NCBI GenBank assembly: GCA_964459675.1
Contig: CAYWNP010000035.1
Span: 1 to 22,831, forward strand
Direction: 5' to 3'
Source of the DNA: CAIZQW01 sp964459675
GTDB lineage: Bacteria > Verrucomicrobiota > Kiritimatiellia > RFP12 > UBA1067
Length of the DNA stretch: 22,831 nucleotides
The notes beneath the pieces were generated by a model. It was given only the letters and a program-made list of their open reading frames with translations. It did no database searches and was not told the origin of the DNA. The position numbers and the translations under genes are program-made. Below are positions 16,562 to 22,831 of the stretch, piece by piece. Each line of letters begins with the position of its first letter. Position 1 is the first letter of the stretch.

Positions 16562-17245
16562 TCATAACCCGATTCTCCATTCTGAAGGGAGCGCGTTGAT
16601 GACCGTCTGGATGACCTCCTCGAGTGTCAGATAGGTGCTGTCAATTTCCAGAGCGCCATCTGCTTTTCGCAAGGGGGCATGTTTGCGGCTGGAATCAATA
16701 GCATCCCGGGCCAATAGGGATTTTTTCACATCCTCAACCGACTGGTTGGCAATGCCCTTCTGGACCTCCTCCAGACGGCGGCGTTCAGCACGGGCCTCCG
16801 GACTGGCGACCAGATAGAAGCGGGCAGGGGAGTCCGGGAAGACGGCGGTCGTGATATCCCGTCCCTCAACGATCAGGTTGCCAAAACGCGTCATGTCGCG
16901 CAGCCACTCCGTGATGCGGTCCCGGACAGCTTTGACGGTTGCGACCGGACTGGCATGCTGGTTGATCTGGGGGGTGCGGATGGCATGGCCAGGCTCGACC
17001 CCGTTGACATAGAAGGCAATCTTGCCGTCACAGGGCGAGAAATCAACAGAGACCTTCTCAGCGAAGGCCGCGACAGCCTCAGGATTGGAGGTGTCAATGC
17101 CATTGACGAGGCACTGCCAGGTCATAATACGATAGAGCGCGCCTGAGTCAACATGCAGAAAGCCAAGTTGTTCGCCGACACGCTTGGATACAGAGGATTT
17201 CCCTGCCCCTGAAGGGCCATCAATTGCAATCACACGTGAAGTCAT
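16562..17245 (-). CDS. cmk: Cytidylate kinase
   Basis: A 227-aa cytoplasmic enzyme that phosphorylates CMP/dCMP with ATP, of normal length for bacterial Cmk. The P-loop GPSGAGKSS is at residues 10-18, and DSGALYR (about 33-39) is the conserved segment after it. VEGRDITTAVFPD (mid-protein) and the RDAIDSSRKHAPLRKA stretch are family hallmarks of the nucleotide-binding and LID regions. The open frame extends to 17254, but ATG 17245 has AAAGGA at 8-nt spacing and is preferred. It is followed 10 nt later by the ketoacyl synthase fusion, so the two may share a transcript. It is divergent from the DUF2723-like gene across a 154-nt gap. Confidence 0.95.
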   Translation of the reverse strand: MTSRVIAIDGPSGAGKSSVSKRVGEQLGFLHVDSGALYRIMTWQCLVNGIDTSNPEAVAAFAEKVSVDFSPCDGKIAFYVNGVEPGHAIRTPQINQHASPVATVKAVRDRITEWLRDMTRFGNLIVEGRDITTAVFPDSPARFYLVASPEARAERRRLEEVQKGIANQSVEDVKKSLLARDAIDSSRKHAPLRKADGALEIDSTYLTLEEVIQTVINALPSEWRIGL

Positions 17246-17280
17246 CAGTCTCATCCTTTATTTTTAACACTATCACAATA

Positions 17281-17295
17281 GCAAAGCCCCTTTGC
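17281..17295. repeat. Perfect 6-bp hairpin in the cmk upstream region
   Basis: GCAAAG and CTTTGC flank a 3-nt CCC spacer. It sits 36 nt ahead of the cmk start in the divergent intergenic region and could be a leader hairpin or an operator. There is no further evidence for either. Confidence 0.45.
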
Positions 17296-17337
17296 AGAGG
17301 CGAGTAAAAACTAACAAAGGGTGAAACAGGATAATAC

Positions 17338-17366
17338 TTGTTAAAACAGCCCAAATTCTCTATCAT
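17338..17366 (+). promoter_or_regulatory. Sigma70-like promoter for the DUF2723-like gene
   Basis: TTGTTA (17338-17343) and TATCAT (17361-17366) are spaced by exactly 17 nt, matching four and five of six consensus bases. The ATG is 34 nt beyond the -10 element, and a GGAGA ribosome site lies at 17386-17390. Confidence 0.6.
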
Positions 17367-17399
17367 TAAAAAACTTAAAGTTAATGGAGAGTTTTGTGT

Positions 17400-20300
17400 A
17401 TGGAACTACAAGGCACGTTGGCTGAATCGAAGAGCTCGAATGTGGTCATGATGGTGGGGGTCGGTCTTATAGCCCTTATAATCTATGGCTTGACGCTTTC
17501 ACCGAATGTTTTCCCAGGTGAATCGGCTTGGCTTATGGCGATCTATACAGGGTTAGAGCCGCTCGAAGTGCCGATGCATCCCATGTGGGGGTCTGTTGTT
17601 AAATGGCTGGGAACGCTTACGTTTGCAACGTTGCCGATTCGCTTAAACTTCTTTAGCGCGCTCTGCACCGCCCTCTCGGCGATGTTGGTCTTTAGCCTGG
17701 TCTCCTCGTTTATCCGGAATGTCATTGAAGAAGAGTATTCACAGGACTATGCCCCCTATGTCTCTAAGATGGGTGGCCTGCTGGCCTCTTTGGCCTTTCT
17801 TTTTTCTGTCCCCGTTTGGCAGGCAGCGACACGGTTGCAATATCAGAGTTTCGATTTGCTACTTTTGTTCGTGACGGTCCAGCTCATCAGCATGTATCGA
17901 GGGCCGAGAAAAATCATATGGCTCCTTCTTTTTATCCTTTTGGCGGGGTTGGGGGCGCTGGAATCGGTTCTCTTCATTCCAGCCATGCCTTTCCTTTTAG
18001 CCTTTGCCATGTATGCATTAAGACGTCAAAATCAATCTTTGGGGAATATTGTCTGGATAGGGGCTGGTATTTTGGCAGTCATGGTTTCGGGGTGGTATCT
18101 TGTGGCCCATCATTTTTTTGTTTCAGCCGATGTCGAGTCGCTTGAGGTGACCAGCGTTCTGCAAGTCATGGTCAACATGGTTCGCGTCCATCTTAAGCAA
18201 CTCCTCTCTGGTATTCCCCGCGTTGGGTGGATGATCCTGCTCTTGACAGGCTTTGTTCCGTGGTTGGCGGCGTTGATGGCCTCCTTCCGCGCGTTGAACA
18301 ATGAGCGCACCATGAGCCAGTATATTTTGCATATTGTTTTGTCGCTGATGGTCATTCTCGGACTTTCGAACGCCCTCTTTTCGCCGTGGCAGATTCTAAG
18401 ACCCTACGGTCAACTCCCCGTGTGTGAATATGCGCTGTTAGCGATGACGGCCGGGTATCTCTTCGCCTATTGGTATCTCTTATTGAAAGTGCAACTGCAG
18501 AGGGCAGAAAAGCAGGCGACAAACCGTGTGAAAAAGGTTGGCGAGTGGATGGGCGTATTGATTGCTTATCCCTTCATCGTGATCGTCTTGGTTACCTCTG
18601 TCTTAAATGCTTTTGAGTGTGTCAGTCCACGTCGTGGCGTCTTTGCAGATCGGTGTGCTAAAGAGATCCTGGATCGACTGGGGTCACGGACGTGGTTTGT
18701 CACAGATGGCACACTGGATACCCATTTGCAGATCATGGCGAATCAGCGTGGACAAGAGTTGCATCTGATTTGTCTTCAGAAAGATATGAGTCGTTATTAT
18801 TTGAAGTCCTTGTGGAAGCTGGTCGAGGAGAAACAGCTCTTCGCTGGGGCAGATGTGCAAAAGATGAAGAGCACACTGGAACTGGGGGTTCTGCCCTTTA
18901 TTCAAGACTGGTTCTCAATGGATCGTGAGATTGAAAAGAAGGTGGCGGTCTTTAGTATTCCCGACTTTTGGTATACATCGGGGCTCACACCGTTCCCTGA
19001 CTATATATTCTTCAGCGGTTGCCGCGATATTTCGAAGGTGGATGACAAAAACATGCTGAAGGATTATATGGCCTTCTGGAAGAGCATGGCAGCTGACCTC
19101 GACATTGGAAAGAAGGAAAATCTTAAAGATTCCCAAGAACCGACCGTTCGGATGAAGAAAAACTTGCGTCGTCACTTGGGCTTTGTTGCAAATAACTTGG
19201 GTGTTTTATTTGAAGAGCGAAAGAACGAAAAAGATGCTTTCGCTATTTATAACTATGTCAACAAGACCATTGATCCTGAAAATGTTGCTTCACTCTTTAA
19301 TCGATATGAAATGGCGAACAGAGGGTCGACTGTCGCGCTCAACAATAAAGGGCAGATCGAGCGCGAAATGCGTGAGTTTCTTGCAGGGTTAAAGACCCAG
19401 TATCCGCTCTGGTCGCTCTCTCGGTACTATGGCTATGTCCGTAATCCTCAGCTCTTTGTTCAGCAGGGCTTCCATTGGGCGCTCTCGGGGCATACCGGTG
19501 CTGCGCTGGCGGTGGCCGGCAGAGGCATTGACCTGTTACCCACCTCTGAAAAAAATGCAGCCTTGGGTGCTCTGGCCGCGATTTATGCCATGTCTGACGA
19601 CAAACAGAAGACGTCCTCCGTCTATCACGACATGATTATGAATGATCCGAATGATCGTTCAGCCATGTTAGGGTTGGCCCGTTTAGCGGTACAGGACGGG
19701 GCTATTGAAAAGGCGCGAAGCTGGCTTGAAAAGGCGACCAAGAACGATGACAAGCGCGGAACGTTGGGTGTCGAATGGGCGATCATTCACTTGATGAATA
19801 ATGACTTGCCTCGGGCGCGTCTTGCGTTGCAAGAGGCGACCGATCTGCAACCCAAGAACCTTCAGGCGTGGGCCATGCTCGGGCTCCTGCAAATTCAGCA
19901 GAATGAACTCGAGGAGGTAGAACGGGTTATTCTGCCACGGATGGAGAAATTGGCCGGAACTATTGACAACTACTTTATTCAGATTTCGCGTGCTCAAATT
20001 GCACTCGCCAAGGACAAGCAACTCGTGAAAAGCAAGTCCAAGGAGAATGATAGAACCTTTCGGCGTGTTGCGCGTGAAGCTTTCATACGCGCTTCCTTGT
20101 TACGGCCGGACATTCCTGGCGTGAAAGATATGATTCTTCAGTTGGATATTGAGATGAATGATCAATCGGCCGCAGAACTTCATGCGCGACAAGTGTTGAG
20201 GACCAACCGCAAGCATGCCCTTGCTAATTATGTGATGGGGTCCTTGCGCCTCCAAGAGGGGGAGTACGGCGAGGCGGAGGATTTTCTGCGCCGCAGTGTC

Positions 20301-20690
20301 GAGGCAAACCCAAGTTCAGCAGCATTGAATGATCTTGCTGAAGTGTTGCGCCGTATCAAAAAGTTGCCCGATGCAGAACGTTTTGCGCGTGAATCCATTA
20401 AAAAGAACCCAGATCTGTATGTGGCGTGGGAAACACTGGGAGCGATCCTTCTCGAGGCGGGCAAGAATCTCGAGGAGGCTGAAAGTGCCGTGAATAAGGC
20501 TCTAACGCTTTACAAAGACGATCCCCGTATCAAGATTACCCTTGCGCGTATTCAGCATCGTCGAGGAAGCATTGAAAAGGCGCGTGAGACCTTGAGTCAA
20601 GTTAAGGCAGAGCAAAGCAAGCTGACGGACTTCGATTTGGAAGTGATGAATCGTCTGAGCGCAGAGCTCTCCAAGCCTCGCCAGAAGTAA
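17400..20690 (+). CDS. DUF2723-like polytopic membrane protein with C-terminal TPR repeats
   Basis: A 1096-aa protein. The first 410 residues contain about ten to eleven hydrophobic segments (near 15-33, 82-103, 125-143, 150-165, 172-207, 216-234, 274-296, 308-328, 342-363, 384-404). The opening YGLTLSPNVFPGESAW and the MHPMWG motif (59-64) resemble the DUF2723 family, which is related to protein O-mannosyltransferases (GT-C fold). The usual Asp-x-Gly-Glu pattern is imperfect, so activity is uncertain. Residues from about 690 to 1080 form helical TPR-like repeats, probably a protein-binding arm. ATG 17400 was chosen over TTG 17394 because GGAGA lies 9 nt upstream. A role in surface glycosylation is inference. 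Confidence 0.8.
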   Translation: MELQGTLAESKSSNVVMMVGVGLIALIIYGLTLSPNVFPGESAWLMAIYTGLEPLEVPMHPMWGSVVKWLGTLTFATLPIRLNFFSALCTALSAMLVFSLVSSFIRNVIEEEYSQDYAPYVSKMGGLLASLAFLFSVPVWQAATRLQYQSFDLLLLFVTVQLISMYRGPRKIIWLLLFILLAGLGALESVLFIPAMPFLLAFAMYALRRQNQSLGNIVWIGAGILAVMVSGWYLVAHHFFVSADVESLEVTSVLQVMVNMVRVHLKQLLSGIPRVGWMILLLTGFVPWLAALMASFRALNNERTMSQYILHIVLSLMVILGLSNALFSPWQILRPYGQLPVCEYALLAMTAGYLFAYWYLLLKVQLQRAEKQATNRVKKVGEWMGVLIAYPFIVIVLVTSVLNAFECVSPRRGVFADRCAKEILDRLGSRTWFVTDGTLDTHLQIMANQRGQELHLICLQKDMSRYYLKSLWKLVEEKQLFAGADVQKMKSTLELGVLPFIQDWFSMDREIEKKVAVFSIPDFWYTSGLTPFPDYIFFSGCRDISKVDDKNMLKDYMAFWKSMAADLDIGKKENLKDSQEPTVRMKKNLRRHLGFVANNLGVLFEERKNEKDAFAIYNYVNKTIDPENVASLFNRYEMANRGSTVALNNKGQIEREMREFLAGLKTQYPLWSLSRYYGYVRNPQLFVQQGFHWALSGHTGAALAVAGRGIDLLPTSEKNAALGALAAIYAMSDDKQKTSSVYHDMIMNDPNDRSAMLGLARLAVQDGAIEKARSWLEKATKNDDKRGTLGVEWAIIHLMNNDLPRARLALQEATDLQPKNLQAWAMLGLLQIQQNELEEVERVILPRMEKLAGTIDNYFIQISRAQIALAKDKQLVKSKSKENDRTFRRVAREAFIRASLLRPDIPGVKDMILQLDIEMNDQSAAELHARQVLRTNRKHALANYVMGSLRLQEGEYGEAEDFLRRSVEANPSSAALNDLAEVLRRIKKLPDAERFARESIKKNPDLYVAWETLGAILLEAGKNLEEAESAVNKALTLYKDDPRIKITLARIQHRRGSIEKARETLSQVKAEQSKLTDFDLEVMNRLSAELSKPRQK

Positions 20691-20699
20691 TGCCGGGGC

Positions 20700-20732
20700 T
20701 TGAATATCCAATAGCCAACACGGAATATTCAA
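20700..20732. repeat. AT-rich inverted repeat after the DUF2723-like gene
   Basis: TTGAATAT (20700-20707) pairs with ATATTCAA (20725-20732), continued by CC (20708-20709) with GG (20722-20723); one A is bulged and the loop is 12 nt. It lies 9 nt after the stop codon, just before the GC-rich terminator. It looks like an intergenic repeat rather than a terminator itself. Confidence 0.6.
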
Positions 20733-20743
20733 TACTCAAGGAA

Positions 20744-20775
20744 AAACCCTGTCACCTTCGCGGTAGACAGGGTTT
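20744..20775. terminator. Strong bidirectional intrinsic terminator
   Basis: AAACCCTGTC (20744-20753) pairs perfectly with GACAGGGTTT (20766-20775), and the stem continues inside as ACC with GGT around a TTCGC loop. On the minus strand the stem runs into a five-T tract, ideal for the DUF1080 unit. On the plus strand the T-tract is weaker, serving the DUF2723-like gene. Confidence 0.88.
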
Positions 20776-20800
20776 CACTTTTACGTGAGTAGAGAAACGG

Positions 20801-21528
20801 CTATTTCAACTCTTTGACGCGGATATCCTTGACCTCTGTGCACATCGCTGCACCAGCATGGAGCTGGATGGCGAACGTTCCCTCTTTCAGGGCATCTTGA
20901 TGTTCGTCAGTAAAGTCCAGAATCAGGGTGCCATTCAAGTAGTGCTTGATGTTGTTTCCGTTGGCGACAATGATGATGTCATTCCAGTTGTCAATCTTCA
21001 TGATCTTTGAGAATGCGGCTTGATCAACCAATGTCTCGAGAACAGTCTTTTGGGCTTCGCCCTTCTTCCAGATCGCCTTTTCGCCAGCAAGGCAGATACG
21101 TTTACGCGTGCCTTTTTCATCATAAATGAAGCCGGGGACATTCGGTAGGATGTCTGAGTTCCGCAGTTCATGCTGGTAACCCTTCATTGCCCATTTGTCA
21201 GGGGCTTTCGGTCCCATGGTCTTCGAGCGGTATTGGATCCCTGAATTATTGGAGGAGTTACAGCGGTAGGAGAGACGAAGCTCGAAGTTTGTATAAGAAC
21301 CATTTTTTAAAACGAGGAATGTATTTCCCTTCGCTGGCTTTGCCTTCGTGGTCTCGCCATGAATGACGCCCTCTTTGACACTCCAGAATTGCGGGTCACC
21401 ATCCCAGCCAGTCAGGTCCGTGCCGTTAAAGAGAGGCTTCATCTCTGTTTCAGACGGAGGTGGTTCGCTTGCAAAAAGCGGTTCGAAGCTGAGCGCAGTG
21501 ATCATGGCCGCAAAAAAAACTTGTTCAT
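20801..21528 (-). CDS. DUF1080 (3-keto-disaccharide hydrolase-like) secreted protein, with apparent frame break in its signal peptide
   Basis: The main frame is 20801-21505 (234 aa). FNGTDLTGWDG near the start, the NSGIQYRS segment and a C-terminal LHAGAAMCTEVKDIRVKEL ending identify a DUF1080 lectin-like fold. Some family members hydrolyse 3-keto-glycosides made by sugar oxidoreductases; others only bind sugar. A full AAGGGA ribosome site precedes ATG 21528, 7 nt away, but that frame ends after eight codons. One extra base in the 8-A run at 21512-21519 would join it to the main frame and give a normal signal peptide beginning MNKFFFAA. Either the assembly has a homopolymer error, or the gene is switched or slips there. 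It follows the URO-D-family gene on the same strand. Confidence 0.85.
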
Positions 21529-21585
21529 CAATCTTTCCCTTTTTTGTTAATGTTTATCTTTTTGAACTGTAACATACTTCCCGTC

Positions 21586-22686
21586 TCATGTTGAAAGAAA
21601 ATTTTTACAGGCCTCAAGGTAGGCCTCGATATTGGCCCAGGGAACTTCAGGTTCAAGCATGTGCGTCGGACAACAGAAGAGGCCGCCTTGGGGACCCGCG
21701 ACCGTCAAATTCTTAACGACCTCTTCACGGACCTGTTCGGGTGTGCCGCGCGGCATTAGCTTCTGTGTGCCCAACGTGCCGTTGAAAGCGATACGGTTGC
21801 CATACTTCCAGTGAATCTCGCTGAAGTCCATACACTCAGGTTGCACGGGGTTGAGGATATCAACGCCTGCCTCAATAAGCTCGTTGATGAAGGGCTCGAT
21901 GAAGCCGCAGGAGTGATAGCTGATCAGGATATCTGGCTTCACTTCGCGAGCAGCGTCAATGACCCGTTTGAGTCTTGGCTTCAGCCATTCCTGATACATG
22001 GGGACGGACATCATGATCGTCTGCTGCATACCGATATCGTCGCCAAGCCCTAAAATATCTACACCCGCCTGTGCAAACTTCCGGGCGCGAAAACAGGCGA
22101 AGTCGGTCACTTTGTCCAGTAGATAGGTTGCCATGGGATCTTCACAACCCATATCGACAAATAGGTTATCCATACTGCGCAGATACCAGGATGTCTCCCA
22201 GACGGTACACTCCGCCCAGACAAAGACAGCGTTCCCCTTTTGCTGGATCGCCTCCACCTGAGGCTTCAAGTAGGAGAAGTCTAAGCTTTTAAAATTAGGC
22301 CAGGGATAGTTTTCGAGATCTTGAACGGTCGCGGCATCCTTGAGTGGATGGTGCATGCGCGTCATGTGGTGGGCGCCTGGCGCGGCTTCATGGGCAACCC
22401 CCCAGCCGTCGAATTTGACCTCGTGAGCGAAACCTTCGGGATAATACGGTTTAAAGGCGTTGATGTCGCGGTTGGGGATTCGATGGACTTCATCGAAGTT
22501 CCACGCAAAGCCTGGATCGAAGATGATACGATAGGGAGCCCCGAATTTTTCAAGGTAATCCCCCTTGGCTTCGGGATAGCGCCGGTTGAACTCCTCCACG
22601 AGAGAAGGACAGAGGTGCATGCCGACAGGTACGGCTTCATAACCTTGGCGTCGATAGAGACTTAAAAGATTTTCACGGGGTGTCAT
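21586..22686 (-). CDS. Uroporphyrinogen decarboxylase-family protein (MtaA-like)
   Basis: A 366-aa protein of the URO-D superfamily. Residues 257-261 (YHSCG) and the Cys pair 338/339 fit the His-x-Cys...Cys zinc site of corrinoid-dependent methyltransferases such as MtaA, and differ from true HemE. The surrounding SCGFIEPFINELIEAGVDILNPVQP stretch, seen here at 259-283, is typical of that group. It has a good AAGGAG site 8 nt before ATG 22686. It is the first gene of a two-gene unit with the DUF1080 protein, suggesting a role in breakdown of modified sugars or methoxy compounds. No corrinoid protein is nearby, so the methyltransferase role is inferred. Confidence 0.85.
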   Translation of the reverse strand: MTPRENLLSLYRRQGYEAVPVGMHLCPSLVEEFNRRYPEAKGDYLEKFGAPYRIIFDPGFAWNFDEVHRIPNRDINAFKPYYPEGFAHEVKFDGWGVAHEAAPGAHHMTRMHHPLKDAATVQDLENYPWPNFKSLDFSYLKPQVEAIQQKGNAVFVWAECTVWETSWYLRSMDNLFVDMGCEDPMATYLLDKVTDFACFRARKFAQAGVDILGLGDDIGMQQTIMMSVPMYQEWLKPRLKRVIDAAREVKPDILISYHSCGFIEPFINELIEAGVDILNPVQPECMDFSEIHWKYGNRIAFNGTLGTQKLMPRGTPEQVREEVVKNLTVAGPQGGLFCCPTHMLEPEVPWANIEAYLEACKNFLST

Positions 22687-22713
22687 AATGTGTACTCCTT
22701 AAAAAGTGTTTTT

Positions 22714-22742
22714 ATAATAAAGGATGTTTCACTTTGATGCAA
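22714..22742 (-). promoter_or_regulatory. Sigma70-like promoter for the URO-D/DUF1080 unit
   Basis: On the minus strand TTGCAT (22737-22742) and TATTAT (22714-22719) are separated by 17 nt. The leader before ATG 22686 would be about 20 nt and contains the AAGGAG ribosome site. The -35 hexamer is the same as at 14251-14256. I see nothing supportable in 22743-22831. Confidence 0.55.
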
Positions 22743-22831
22743 ATAAATAGTCGGTTAATACTTCAGATAATACGCGGCTCTCAGCAAACCACGGAGACGT
22801 AAACTATAGAAAAGTGAGTTATTGAAAAAAG

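Noticed and set aside
17394..17399. TTG start for the DUF2723-like gene
   Set aside because: ATG 17400, two codons later, has the better spacing from GGAGA (9 nt) and is the stronger start codon.
21586..22686. Calling the URO-D-family gene hemE
   Set aside because: The His-x-Cys and later Cys pattern matches corrinoid methyltransferase relatives rather than true uroporphyrinogen decarboxylase, and no heme genes are nearby.

Overview
The window suggests a member of the PVC superphylum, most likely a Kiritimatiellota/Lentisphaerota-like bacterium. This rests on gene families: secreted proteins with thrombospondin type-3-like calcium repeats, a DUF1080 (3-keto-disaccharide hydrolase-like) protein beside a uroporphyrinogen-decarboxylase-family protein, and a large DUF2723/TPR membrane protein. 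It is inference; no rRNA or other marker gene is present. I see no tRNA, rRNA, CRISPR array or transposase.

Region 1 (1-5664, + strand) is an accessory locus for secreted proteins. A hairpin at the left edge is followed by three closely spaced genes: a small secreted protein with an EF-hand-like loop, an 1106-aa secreted protein with calcium repeats and a C-terminal metzincin-type zinc site, and a protein with a signal peptide and a C-terminal membrane anchor. Next comes a truncated, diverged copy (5164-5664) of the middle of the 1106-aa protein.

Region 2 (5661-8501, +) is a single-polypeptide restriction-modification enzyme of type IIG style. It is visibly more A/T-rich than its surroundings and abuts the gene fragment, so it looks like an insertion. 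A comF-like gene (8516-9247, +) follows.

Region 3 (9355-14187, - strand) is a compact six-gene run: ABC ATPase, ABC permease, a secreted His/Cys-rich TPR-like protein, a DJ-1/PfpI protein, and the alpha and beta subunits of a 2-oxoacid (pyruvate/acetoin type) dehydrogenase E1. Spacings are -4 to 14 nt and a good promoter candidate lies upstream. It ends against comF at a 50-nt palindromic element made of two inverted, covarying hairpins.

Region 4 (14356-17245, -) holds cmk (cytidylate kinase) and a 731-aa fusion of an intact ketoacyl synthase with a second ketoacyl synthase that has lost its catalytic residues, resembling a KS/chain-length-factor pair in one chain. Divergent from cmk is the DUF2723/TPR membrane protein (17400-20690, +), which ends at an inverted repeat and a strong bidirectional terminator.

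Region 5 (20801-22686, -) is a two-gene unit, a URO-D-family protein followed by the DUF1080 protein. The DUF1080 gene appears to have a 1-nt frame break in an 8-A run inside its signal-peptide coding region. The most unusual items are the KS/dead-KS fusion, the covarying palindromic element, the ABC/TPR/DJ-1/E1 operon and the diverged gene fragment beside the restriction enzyme. Every intergenic gap is under 300 bases.
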